A stretch of DNA of 64,000 nt from DASXKD01 sp963703605 (GTDB taxonomy: Bacteria > Actinomycetota > Actinomycetes > Streptosporangiales > Streptosporangiaceae). Shown one piece after another: positions 34,653 to 42,896 of the stretch; positions within the stretch are counted from its first letter, which is position 1, and each line of letters starts with the position of its first letter. The translations under genes were made by a program, and so were the position numbers. The notes beneath the pieces are model-generated. The model made no database searches, had not been told where the DNA came from, and saw nothing but the letters and a program-made list of their open reading frames with translations. The stretch lies in the NCBI GenBank assembly GCA_963703605.1, contig CAVPFC010000048.1, positions 124,001 through 188,000 of the forward strand. Reading direction: 5' to 3'.

Positions 34653-36338
34653 TCAGCGGGCGAACTCGGTAGCCCTGGACTCCCGCACGACGGTAACCCG
34701 GATCTGCCCCGGATACGTCAGCTCTTCCTCGACCTGCTTCGCCACATCCCGCGCAATGACCTGCGCTTGTATGTCGTCGACGCGATCCGGCTTGACCATG
34801 ACCCGGATCTCCCGCCCCGCCTGCATCGCGAACACCTTGTCGACGCCCTCGTGCGCGGTCGCGATCTCCTCGAGCCGTTCGAGCCGCTTGACGTAGGCCT
34901 CCAGCGACTCGCGCCGGGCCCCGGGCCGGCTGCCGCTGATCGCGTCGGCCGCCTGGGTGAGGACGGCTTCCACGGTGCGCACCTCGACCTCGTTGTGGTG
35001 CGCCTCGATGGCGTGGACCACGTCGGCCGATTCGCCGTACCTGTGCGCGATCTCGGCGCCGATCAGGGCGTGGCTGCCCTCCACCTCGTGGGTCAGCGCC
35101 TTGCCGATGTCATGCAGCACCGTGCACCGCTTGAGCAGCGCGGGGTCGAGGCCTAGCTCGCTGGCCATCATGCCGGCGAGGTGCGCGGACTCGAGCAGGT
35201 GACCGAGCACGTTCTGCCCGTAGGAGGTGCGGTATCGCAGCTGGCCGAGCAGCGTCACCAGCTCCGGGTGCATGTCGGTGATGCCCAGCTCGACCATGGC
35301 GTCCTCGCCGGCCCGCACGCACTGCTGCTCCACCTCGGCCTTGCTGCGCTCGTAGGCTTCCTCGATCCGCTGCGGGTGGATGCGGCCGTCGGCCACGAGC
35401 CGTTCCAGCGCGAGCTTGCCGACCTCCCGGCGGACCGGGTCGAAGCAGGACAGCAGCACGGCCTCGGGGGTGTCGTCGATGATCAGGTTGACCCCGGTGA
35501 CCGACTCGAAGGCGCGGATGTTGCGGCCCTCGCGGCCGATGATCCTGCCCTTCATCTCCTCGCCGGGCAGGTGGAGCACGGAGACAACGGACTCGCTGGT
35601 CTGCTCGCTGGCGACCCGCTGGATCGCGAGGGTCACGATCCGCCTGGCCCGGGTCTCCCCGTCCCGGCGGGCCTGGTTCTCGGTCTCGCGGACGATCAGG
35701 GCGGCCTCTCGCTTCGCCTGGTTCTCGATGGTGGCGACGAGCTCGGCCTTCGCCTGGCCGGCGGTCAGGCCCGCGGCCCGCTCGAGCACCTTGCGGCGCT
35801 GGTCCTCCAGCATGGCGAGCTCGGCGCGCTGGGTCCCGAGCTCGGCCTGGGCGGCCTCCAGCCCGGCGGCACGCTGCTCGAGCTTGCGCAGCTCGCCGTC
35901 CAGCCGCCCTTCGCGCTCGGCGAGCCGCGCCTCTCTGCGTTCGACGTCGGCGCGGAGCTGGCCGGCCTCTTCCTTCGTGGCCTGGATCTGCGCCTCAACG
36001 GCCTGCTGCGCCTGCCCGGCCTTCTGCGCCGACTCCTCGGCCCGCCGCACGATCGCCGCGGCGTCGGATTCGGCGCTGGCCCGGACCTGGTTGGCCGCCC
36101 GGTCCGCCTCTTCGAGCTGGCGCTGCGCCTGCGCCGCGACCAGGTCGGCCTCGGCGATCCGCCGTTCCGCTTCGGCGGCCAGTTCCGGGCTGAGCGCTGG
36201 TTCACCGGCCGCGGCCTCCTGCCGCGCCGCGACCGGATGGCTCCCGGATTTGCGCAAGGCGAGGAACAACGCACCGGCGGCGGCGAACAGAGCGAGGATC
36301 CCGATCACTGCGATAACGACAGCGACGGCGTTGCTCAT
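34653..36338 (-). CDS. rny: Ribonuclease Y
   Basis: A 561-residue membrane-anchored endoribonuclease that starts mRNA decay. Order: N-terminal membrane helix (AVAVVIAVIGILALFAAAG), a long coiled coil (about 45-200), a KH domain (MKGRIIGREGRNIRAFE) and an HD domain (CTVLHDIGKALTHEVEGSHA) with the catalytic HD pair. The ATG at 36338 is preceded by GAGGTG; the in-frame TTG at 36350 is less likely. The last 45 codons have a more A/T-rich third position than the rest and were probably supplied by the island, since a second, host-like version lies at 26401-26538. The encoded C-terminus is unchanged. Confidence 0.93.
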   Translation of the reverse strand: MSNAVAVVIAVIGILALFAAAGALFLALRKSGSHPVAARQEAAAGEPALSPELAAEAERRIAEADLVAAQAQRQLEEADRAANQVRASAESDAAAIVRRAEESAQKAGQAQQAVEAQIQATKEEAGQLRADVERREARLAEREGRLDGELRKLEQRAAGLEAAQAELGTQRAELAMLEDQRRKVLERAAGLTAGQAKAELVATIENQAKREAALIVRETENQARRDGETRARRIVTLAIQRVASEQTSESVVSVLHLPGEEMKGRIIGREGRNIRAFESVTGVNLIIDDTPEAVLLSCFDPVRREVGKLALERLVADGRIHPQRIEEAYERSKAEVEQQCVRAGEDAMVELGITDMHPELVTLLGQLRYRTSYGQNVLGHLLESAHLAGMMASELGLDPALLKRCTVLHDIGKALTHEVEGSHALIGAEIAHRYGESADVVHAIEAHHNEVEVRTVEAVLTQAADAISGSRPGARRESLEAYVKRLERLEEIATAHEGVDKVFAMQAGREIRVMVKPDRVDDIQAQVIARDVAKQVEEELTYPGQIRVTVVRESRATEFAR

Positions 36339-36997
36339 GGCACACCTCAATCCTGCTCGCCGCCCCTGGCTCCGTGGTGCGGCGCCAGGGCTGAGTCCCT
36401 GTGGCGAGGGTTATGCGCGCCATACGCGGCGTCCGCCGTACCCGGCGGCCGGTGGCTCCAGCGACCGGCCCGAACAGGCGGCCTTCCCGGCGACCCGGGA
36501 ATCAGCGACCTCCAGATCCCGCAGGACCGGGAGCGTCCCGGTAACCAGGAGCCGCGATCCCGCAGGACCGGCGGCATCCCGGCAAGCCGGGGAACCAGCA
36601 GCCTCCGGCTGCCCGGCAATACCGGCGACCTCCCCTGCCGTCGGTGGTGCCGAAACCTCAGAAGCCGCTAGGCGCTATCAGCCCCGCGGATCCCGTGCCT
36701 GGAACTCGCGCGGAGCCTGTCTCGTCTCCTCACCGGCCACGATGCCCGGGCACGGGCCGTGGCCACTGCCGGGCTGATCCCGCCCGCTGAGCTGGCCTGG
36801 CTGGCCAGCAGCGGCAGGACCGGCGACGGGCCGGATCCCTGTCCTAACCGGCAAACCGGGCGCAACCGGCCGCCGATGTCGTATGTTCAACCGCCTGTTA
36901 TGGGCTAACACCTCGCTGCCGTGAGGTTAAGCGCTGATAACAATTTGGGCAAGCTCGGCATAGTGACGCTTCCGTAACTCCCCGCACCGCCCCCCGC
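36339..36997. other. Intergenic region between rny and recX
   Basis: The 659 bp between rny and recX hold short GC-rich direct repeats (36515-36571) and, at about 36880-36960, a distinctly A/T-richer section that is the best candidate for the rny promoter. A weak hairpin (ACCTC at 36910-36914 with GAGGT at 36923-36927) could end recA-recX transcription. No gene is evident. Confidence 0.45.
36515..36571. repeat. 16-bp direct repeats upstream of rny
   Basis: GATCCCGCAGGACCGG occurs at 36515-36530 and 36556-36571, a 41-bp period, with related sequence extending beyond both copies. Confidence 0.7.
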
Positions 36998-37741
36998 TCA
37001 CAGCCAGTCGCTGGCGGCAGAATCCTCGCAAATCGAGGCCAGATCCAGCCGGGCTTCCGCGCTGTCCGCCTCATCTTGCTCCAGCGCCTCCCGGACCACC
37101 TGCGCGGCCAGCCCAGCCGGGTACCCCTTGCGGGCAAGCATGCCCAGAAGCTGCCGGGCCCGGGCCGGCAGCGGCCGTCCCCGGGTGGCCGCGATCCGCT
37201 TCGCCACCAGACGCCGGGCGGCCTCGGCCTCGTCCTCGGGCTTGAGCGAATCAACGGCGGCCCGTACCTCCCCGTCGGCAACGCCGCGCTGGCGCAGTTC
37301 CGCGGCGAGCGCCCTCCGGGCAAGCCCCTTGCCGTGGTGCCTGCTTTCGACCCACGCCCTGGCGAACGCGGCGTCATCGATGAGGCCCACCTCGGCGAAC
37401 CGGGCGAGCACGGACTCCGCGATCTCGTCCGGCACCTTACGGCGGCGCAGCGCGGCGGCAAGCTGCACCCGGGTGCGCGGGGCGCTCGTGAGCAACCTCA
37501 GGCAGGCCGCCCGGGCCGCTTCCTCGCCGCCGAACCACTCCCCCGTGGCCGGCGTGTCCCGGTCACGTTCCGGGTCGGCGCCACCGGGCCACCCGGCGGC
37601 CGCCTCGCCCGTCCCGTCCGGGATGGCGGTCTCGTCCGCGGCTACCCAGCCCGGTACGGCCCAATCGGGGGCCGGATCCTCACCGCTGGGCCACCCGGCG
37701 GCCGTCCCGCTGGTCCTGCCTTGCTTCCTCTTGCGCGGCAC
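36998..37741 (-). CDS. recX: Regulatory protein RecX
   Basis: A 247-residue modulator of RecA filaments. The C-terminal 165 residues carry the three-helix RecX repeats (AARAACLRLLTSAPRTRVQL; VGLIDDAAFARAWVESRHHG; GKGLARRALAAELRQRGV). The first 75 residues are a Gly/Ala/Asp-rich extension with no recognisable fold, longer than in most RecX proteins but common in actinobacteria. It lies 9 bp after recA on the same strand, so the two are co-transcribed and share the damage-responsive promoter. Confidence 0.93.
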   Translation of the reverse strand: MPRKRKQGRTSGTAAGWPSGEDPAPDWAVPGWVAADETAIPDGTGEAAAGWPGGADPERDRDTPATGEWFGGEEAARAACLRLLTSAPRTRVQLAAALRRRKVPDEIAESVLARFAEVGLIDDAAFARAWVESRHHGKGLARRALAAELRQRGVADGEVRAAVDSLKPEDEAEAARRLVAKRIAATRGRPLPARARQLLGMLARKGYPAGLAAQVVREALEQDEADSAEARLDLASICEDSAASDWL

Positions 37742-37750
37742 GGCACTTGC

Positions 37751-40225
37751 CTATCCCGCACCACCCGGGGTGGGGGCCGACTTGGCGGTGGTCGGCCGAC
37801 CGCCAGCCGCGCCTGTCCCCGTGCCCGGCGCCGCGCTGGGGACCGCGCGCAGGCCCGGCCCAGCCGCCGGCTCCCCGCCCGCCGCCTCCGCGTCCAGGCG
37901 CGGGCCGACGCCGAGCTTCTCCTTGATCTTCTTCTCGATCTCGTTGGCCATGTCGGGGTTGTCCCGCAGGAACATGCGCGCGTTCTCTTTGCCCTGCCCG
38001 AGCTGGTCGCCCTCGTAGGTGTACCAGGCCCCGGACTTGCGCACGATCGACTGCTCCACGCCCAGGTCGATCAGGCTGCCCTCCCTGCTGATCCCGAAAC
38101 CAAACAGGATGTCAAACTCCGCGGTACGGAAAGGAGGGGCGCAGTTGTGGACCACCACATCCTCGGCGACGAGATTGTGGAGGCCATCCACCTCCACGTC
38201 GAAGGTGCGGCAACGCCGCGACGGCAGGATGTGCGTGATCCGGGAGAACCAGAGCTGCTCGGCCAGAACGTCCCGCAGGAAGGCATCGTCGAGGGCCTCC
38301 GCCAGCCGCTGCACCCGGTCGCGGCGCAGCCGCGCCACACCGAGTACAGTCCTCATCCCTCCCTGCGGATCCCCTGCCCCCTTGCCGATCAGCTGGGCCG
38401 CTACAGCCGGGCTGACCCCGAGGTGCTCAAGGTAGGCGAGCACGGGCTTGGTGGACTCATCGGCGAGGTAGACCCGCTGGGATCCCCGGTAACGGCCATC
38501 AAGTTTCGTGAGCTCACTCACAAGCACCTGCCCACGTGGTCCCCACATGGGCATTACGCGAGCGAACTCCGAGACGTTTTCGATGCCGGACACCCTGACC
38601 TCCCAGGTGGTGTGCCTGGCAGTGATCCGGCGGCCTTTGACCAAGCCGCCCCGCTGGGCATGGGGGTTCCGCTGTTGAACGCTGCTCCCAATGCCCCACC
38701 GGAAGAGCAGCCAGTGAATCTGCTGGGCAAGCTGCTCGGAGGTCGTCGTGAAGCCGATCCGAAGGCCGCCCGTCTGCTCGCGGGAGACATAGCCGTCCGT
38801 CTCGAAGATGCCGAAGATCAGGTTGCTGACGACCTCAGCCGAGACATCGGGGGCGAAGAAAGCCGGAGGAATCTTCTTGACCGGTGCCAGGCAGCCGTAG
38901 ATCCCGGCCCAGCGACAGAGCTCCAGAACGCCATTCTTCTCGCCCGGCCGATGCGAGTAAGCGACCGCTATCTCCTGGCTCGTGGGCTTCGCCTCGCACC
39001 CCAGGGAACTGGCGATTTGAGCCGCGTCCCGGTGCAGGGGTTCCGCGACGTTGATGAAGTGAACGGGCGTACGGCCCCCCACGTAGCCGTCGCCGATGAG
39101 ATAACCCAGCAGCCTGGCGTGGTCCGGAGGAACGGGCTCAGACATGCCGAACCCCGAGTAAGCGCGAGGCCTGGCCAGCCGGTCCCCGACGGCAAGCTCA
39201 CCCGCGGTACGCCAGCCGTGCTCGGTCAGGACCTCGTGATCGGGTGTGACCCACAGTTCCGTGCCGCGGAGCCTGATCCCGATGACTTCCTGCTCGCCCT
39301 GGTCGAACCAGGACACAACCTCACGGGCCTCCAGCACCCCACGCTTATCGGCCGCAACCGCGTGAACGGGAAGCCGCCCTTCCACGATCTCCTCGATCCG
39401 GTGAGTCATGCCGGTGACCGGATCGAAGACGCGGGCGCCTTCGGCCAGGCACTTGTTCTTGACGACCTTGACCTTGGTCCGGCTCCCCACCGCGTCGGTG
39501 CCGTCCTTGAGCGTCTCGATCCGGCGCACGTCCAGCCGGACCGACGCGTAGAACTTGAGCGCCCGGCCGCCCGAGGTGGTCTCGGGTGACCCAAACATGA
39601 CACCTACTTTTTCACGCAGCTGGTTGATGAAGATCGCCGTGGTCTTGGTCTGGTTCAGCGCGCCCGCGAGCTTGCGCATCGCCTGGGACATGAGCCGGGC
39701 CTGGAGGCCGACGTGACTGTCCCCCATCTCGCCCTCGATCTCGGCCCGGGGCACCAGCGCGGCGACGGAGTCGATGACGATGACGTCGATGGCGCTGGAG
39801 CGGATCAGCATGTCCGCGATCTCCAGCGCCTGCTCGCCGGTGTCGGGCTGGGAGACCAGCAGCGCGTCGGTGTCCACGCCGATCTTCTTGGCGTACTCGG
39901 GGTCGAGGGCGTGTTCGGCGTCGACGAACGCCGCGATCCCGCCCGCCTTCTGAGCGTTGGCGATCGCTTCCAAGGCCAGGGTCGTCTTGCCGGAGCCTTC
40001 TGGACCATAGATTTCCACGACCCGGCCACGGGGGAGGCCACCGATGCCCAGGGCTACGTCCAGCGCGATCGACCCGGTCGGGATCACCTCGATCGGCGCC
40101 CGGGCCTCGTCGCCGAGCCGCATGATCGAGCCTCGGCCGAACTGCCGCTCGATCTGGGCGAGGGCGGTTTCCAGGGCCTTGTCCCTGTCGCCGACCCTGC
40201 TGCCCGGCCTGTCGATGCCTGCCAT
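37751..40225 (-). CDS. recA: Recombinase RecA with in-frame intein
   Basis: Recombination and SOS co-protease protein. The 824-codon frame is N-extein (residues 1-258), intein (259-694) and C-extein. Walker A is GPEGSGKTT (74-82) and the Walker B strand is DVIVIDSVAAL. After splicing the protein is 388 residues, ending in a Gly/Pro/Ala-rich tail. The intein interrupts KVVKNK/CAPPF, which is the ATP-site loop used by the M. tuberculosis RecA intein. The ATG at 40225 has GGGAG five bases upstream, deciding it over earlier codons in frame. recX follows at 9 bp. Both a RecA-NDp promoter (40267-40289) and a LexA box (40366-40379) lie upstream. Confidence 0.96.
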   Translation of the reverse strand: MAGIDRPGSRVGDRDKALETALAQIERQFGRGSIMRLGDEARAPIEVIPTGSIALDVALGIGGLPRGRVVEIYGPEGSGKTTLALEAIANAQKAGGIAAFVDAEHALDPEYAKKIGVDTDALLVSQPDTGEQALEIADMLIRSSAIDVIVIDSVAALVPRAEIEGEMGDSHVGLQARLMSQAMRKLAGALNQTKTTAIFINQLREKVGVMFGSPETTSGGRALKFYASVRLDVRRIETLKDGTDAVGSRTKVKVVKNKCLAEGARVFDPVTGMTHRIEEIVEGRLPVHAVAADKRGVLEAREVVSWFDQGEQEVIGIRLRGTELWVTPDHEVLTEHGWRTAGELAVGDRLARPRAYSGFGMSEPVPPDHARLLGYLIGDGYVGGRTPVHFINVAEPLHRDAAQIASSLGCEAKPTSQEIAVAYSHRPGEKNGVLELCRWAGIYGCLAPVKKIPPAFFAPDVSAEVVSNLIFGIFETDGYVSREQTGGLRIGFTTTSEQLAQQIHWLLFRWGIGSSVQQRNPHAQRGGLVKGRRITARHTTWEVRVSGIENVSEFARVMPMWGPRGQVLVSELTKLDGRYRGSQRVYLADESTKPVLAYLEHLGVSPAVAAQLIGKGAGDPQGGMRTVLGVARLRRDRVQRLAEALDDAFLRDVLAEQLWFSRITHILPSRRCRTFDVEVDGLHNLVAEDVVVHNCAPPFRTAEFDILFGFGISREGSLIDLGVEQSIVRKSGAWYTYEGDQLGQGKENARMFLRDNPDMANEIEKKIKEKLGVGPRLDAEAAGGEPAAGPGLRAVPSAAPGTGTGAAGGRPTTAKSAPTPGGAG
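38144..39451 (-). mobile_element. RecA intein with LAGLIDADG homing endonuclease
   Basis: A 436-residue self-splicing protein element. It begins with Cys (CLAEGARVFDPVTGMTHR), has splicing block B (LWVTPDHEVLTEHGW) and ends FDVEVDGLHNLVAEDVVVHN followed by Cys of the C-extein, so all splicing nucleophiles are present (Cys1, the block-B TxxH, terminal His-Asn, Cys+1). The two LAGLIDADG helices, LLGYLIGDG and LIFGIFETDG, keep their acidic residues, so the endonuclease may be active. The sequence is closely alike, as I recall it, to the 440-residue M. tuberculosis RecA intein. Confidence 0.95.
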
Positions 40226-40266
40226 GGGTACTCCCATTGGGATAAGGGGCCTTGTTGCCGACGCTG

Positions 40267-40289
40267 ACGTTACGCGCCACCACCGACAA
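40267..40289 (-). promoter_or_regulatory. RecA-NDp (PafBC-type) promoter of recA
   Basis: On the minus strand the sequence is TTGTCGGTG, eight bases, TAACGT. This matches the actinobacterial RecA-NDp consensus TTGTCRGTG-N8-TANNNT exactly. That motif drives LexA-independent DNA-damage induction through PafBC in mycobacteria. It lies about 42 bp before the recA start codon. Confidence 0.8.
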
Positions 40290-40365
40290 AACTCCCGCGC
40301 CGAGGAACGCCGCCGAGACTGTGCCACGGCCCGGCGCAGCGGGCCGCACAGGTCACCACCTTAGC

Positions 40366-40379
40366 CGAACAACTGTTCG
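40366..40379. promoter_or_regulatory. LexA operator (SOS box) of recA
   Basis: CGAACAACTGTTCG is a perfect match to the actinobacterial SOS box CGAAC-N4-GTTCG. It lies 140 bp upstream of the recA start codon, the usual range for this gene, with the RecA-NDp promoter between. Confidence 0.85.
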
Positions 40380-40569
40380 ATCGTGAGCAAGACACGCCCC
40401 GTGAGCCAGAAACGTGGCGCGGCCGTTCCCGGCGGCCTTCCACGGGACCCGGCGGCGCTCCGGCCGGGACCCATTGCGCACCATTGCCCCCGGCTGAGCC
40501 GGGATGGCCCGGTTGCCCGGCCGGCGAGCCTCCGGCCGTTTTGGCTCGCTGCCACACATAATCGAAATT

Positions 40570-41313
40570 GTGGATCAGCGCCCGCGGGGAAAGCCCGGCC
40601 CGCCTGGGGGCGCACGCCCTCGCCCGGCCGTCTCCCGGGCCACGTACTGGCGCCGCCGGGCGGTCGTCTTTGTCCTGGGTATCGGGCTGCTCAGCGGCCT
40701 CGGCTGGACGCTGGACGGGCTGCTCACCGCCAGTTCGTCAGCGGGCCAGGCCGGCCCGCCCGCGAGTCCCGGCACGGCCGATCCCACCCCGGCGCGCGTG
40801 GCCAGCCATCGCGCCTCTCCCACGCCTTCGCCTTCTGCGCGGCCGAAGCCAACGCCGGCCCGGCACCGGAGCGCCAGGCACCTCCGTGCGGCCGGGCGGG
40901 CCGCGGCCTGCGCCCCCGGGGCCGTGACGCTTCGCCTCTCGTCGCCGCAGTACTGGTACCAGGCGGGCAAGACGCCGCTGTTCACGGTGCGCGCCGTCGC
41001 CGCCGCGGCGAGCCGGCCATGCCGCTTCAACATGGGCGCGAAGTTCGTGGCGGTGACCGCCGCCGGGGCCGGCGGCCCCATCTGGAGTTCCGCCGACTGC
41101 CCATCGGGCAGCGGATCACACGTGGTGGTGCTCACCGCGGGCAGGCCAGGAGTTCTCCAAGTGTCCTGGGACCGGAGGACCTCGTCCGCGGGCTGCCGCG
41201 CGATCAGGCGGCCCGTCCGCCCCGGTGAGTACAAGGTCACCGCCGTCTCCGGCCGCCTGCGCAGCAGCACGGTGAACATCGTGCTCGGCGCCCGGGGCGC
41301 GTCCGGGCCCTGA
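40570..41313 (+). CDS. Membrane-anchored protein of unknown function
   Basis: A 247-residue protein, probably from the GTG at 40570 (VDQRPRGKPGPPGG); no ribosome binding site is clear. A basic N-terminus leads into one membrane helix (AVVFVLGIGLLSGLGWTL, about 36-53), then a Ser/Pro/Thr/Ala-rich linker and an extracellular domain (about 115-247) with SPQYWYQAGKTPLFTVRAVA, CRFNMGAKF, IWSSADC and a final CRAIRRPVRPGEYKV. The paired cysteines and strand pattern suggest an immunoglobulin-like beta-sandwich. Divergent from recA; its promoter would overlap the recA SOS region. Confidence 0.65.
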   Translation: MDQRPRGKPGPPGGARPRPAVSRATYWRRRAVVFVLGIGLLSGLGWTLDGLLTASSSAGQAGPPASPGTADPTPARVASHRASPTPSPSARPKPTPARHRSARHLRAAGRAAACAPGAVTLRLSSPQYWYQAGKTPLFTVRAVAAAASRPCRFNMGAKFVAVTAAGAGGPIWSSADCPSGSGSHVVVLTAGRPGVLQVSWDRRTSSAGCRAIRRPVRPGEYKVTAVSGRLRSSTVNIVLGARGASGP

Positions 41314-41407
41314 CTCCGGACCGCGGTCAGGTCAGTCAGCGAACACCCAGACCTCGCATGCGGCCTGCGGTCGCTACGGGATGCCCGGCCCAGGTGATCA
41401 GGCGCGG

Positions 41408-41629
41408 TCAGGCTGGCCGGCCGTGCTGGGGATGCAAGGTGTAGTTGGGGTGAAGGTGTGCGAGGGCCGGTCGCTTGACGGCCGCTGCCCTGCCTGCCAG
41501 GTCGAACGCGTACACGTTGCCGTCGTTCGAGCCGGCGTATACCACTCCGTTGGCTACCGCCGGCGAGGAGAAGACGGAGCCCCCGGTGGTGTAGGTCCAC
41601 AGCTTGGCCCCCGGCAGCAGAAAGCCCAC
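41408..41629 (-). pseudogene. Fragment of a PQQ-type beta-propeller protein
   Basis: The 73-residue reading frame contains a single complete PQQ-like blade, KLWTYTTGGSVFSSPAVANG followed by VVYAGSNDGNVYAFDL. Such blades come in sets of six to eight. Nothing similar is found in the adjoining sequence in any frame, and there is no signal peptide. It is most likely the residue of a deleted secreted propeller protein. The 30-residue tail after the blade is unrelated. Confidence 0.6.
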
Positions 41630-41749
41630 GCCGCCGTCACCACCGCCAGCCGGTACCGCTCAGCGGCAAAGCGAGGGCGGTCTCACCAGCCAGCCAGGAC
41701 CCGTGCCGCCACCGTGCTGGCCTGGTGCCGGCCCGCGCCGTTCGCTTAC

Positions 41750-42693
41750 CTACTTGCGGGCGGTCCGACGAGGATGAATGAACCGGTTATGAGGATGAGC
41801 GGAGTGGCGGTTAGTCGGGCTGATGCCCTGGCTGCCGCTCACGGGGACAGCGACAAATGTCGCATCGGTCACGTGTACGTTGGTGCCACTGGATGCCCGG
41901 CACTGCACGGCCATGTTGTCAGAGAAGCTGGGGGCGGCGAGGGCAGCAAATAGCACCCCCGTCATCGCGACCGTCGCCGGATGCCCCTTGACGGCGGTTT
42001 CGTAGTTCCAGGGGGTCGCACCGTGTATTTTGCCGGGTGACAGGCTGCTGTTGAATGACCTCTGTGCGAGTCGGCAAGCGAACTGGGCGGAACCGGTCGA
42101 TCCGTTCTGAACGGTCACGGTTGCGTTAACGGTGAAGTGCCCGTTCTCGGACCCATCGGTCAGGGAGAAGGGGTCGACGAATGAGTACAGCACGGTTGAA
42201 GACTTATTGATCGCCGGCGGCTCGTGCTCGCGTAACTCTTGGTGAACACGTAGGCGCTGGCCTGCGCGGGGGGGCCTTGGGGACCGGCAGGACCCTGGGG
42301 TCCGGGCGCCCCCTGGGCGCCGGTGGCGCCTTGGGGCCCCTGCGGCCCGACGGAGCCCTGGGGACCTCGGTTACCTCGGGGCCCCTGCGGCCCGACGGAG
42401 CCCTGGGGACCTCGGTTACCTCGGGGTCCCTGCGGCCCCTGGGGACCCAGGGCGTTCCAGGAGATGCGGGTCTCGCCCGCCGGGCAGTTCTTGACCTTCG
42501 GGTAGTTCAGGTGGAACAACCTACCGGTGCTATCGGAATAGCACGCGTAGATCTTGCCGGTCGTCGCCGCACCCGCGGGGAGCGCCGGGGAAACAGCCAT
42601 CCCCGTGGCGGCAAAAAGCCCCGTCGCCGCTAACGCGCCAACCCGGGCGCCCCGCCTGCTGGGACTACCCGAACGCACTCGTTTCTTGGCCAC
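41750..42693 (-). CDS. Secreted collagen-like protein, frameshifted
   Basis: A cell-surface protein read in two frames. From ATG 42693: a basic signal peptide (RVGALAATGLFAATGMAVSP), a short domain with KIYACYSDSTGRLFHL and CPAGETRISWNALG, then about 20 Gly-X-Y triplets (GPQGPQGPRGNRGPQG...). After SAYVFTKSYA the frame breaks near 42225; the next frame continues EHEPPAINKSSTVLYSFVDP and a beta-rich C-terminal domain with SAQFACRLA and AVQCRASSGTNVHV, ending at 41750. The whole would be about 314 residues. Either the gene is recently broken or one base is wrong. The short N-terminal domain is a common companion of actinobacterial collagen-like repeats. Confidence 0.7.
42336..42425. repeat. Two perfect 45-bp tandem repeats in the collagen-like gene
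   Basis: 42336-42380 and 42381-42425 are identical 45-bp units encoding five Gly-X-Y triplets each (GPRGNRGPQGSVGPQ order). Tandem units like this vary in copy number by slippage. Confidence 0.85.
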
Positions 42694-42896
42694 GAGAACC
42701 CCTCATCCCCATAATCTCAGGCTCCAGGTCCATTGTGGAGCCCAGCCACTTTGAGCGTCAACAGATCAGCCCCACGCATCTGAATCGCCCGGTGGGCCAG
42801 AGACTCGGTTTGTTGGCTAACCAGCTCGGCGAGGCTGGTGCTCTGACAGGTAGGTGGTCTCGAGTTCGGCGGCATCGCCATGGCGCGAGGTGATCC

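Larger units (their letters stand above)
26401..34790. mobile_element. Genomic island integrated in the 3' end of rny
   Basis: An insertion bounded by the two versions of the rny 3' end (26401-26538 and 34653-34790). The shared hexamer TCCGGC at 26534-26539 and 34786-34791 marks where similarity ends and is the best guess for the crossover. Cargo: an nSTAND-WD40 gene, a TIR-SIR2 gene, a decayed IS1380-like transposase and a SLOG-like four-TM gene. The cargo is visibly less GC-rich than the neighbours. No tyrosine or serine recombinase gene is present, so the element is either a remnant or moved in trans. Boundaries are inferred from the duplication. Confidence 0.75.

Noticed and set aside
26401..34790. 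An integrase or other recombinase for the island
   Set aside because: No tyrosine or serine recombinase signature in any frame; only a decayed transposase remnant, which would not explain site-specific insertion in rny.
37076..39589. Open plus-strand frame of 837 codons opposite recX and recA
   Set aside because: Low-complexity shadow of recA and its intein; the minus strand is unmistakable.
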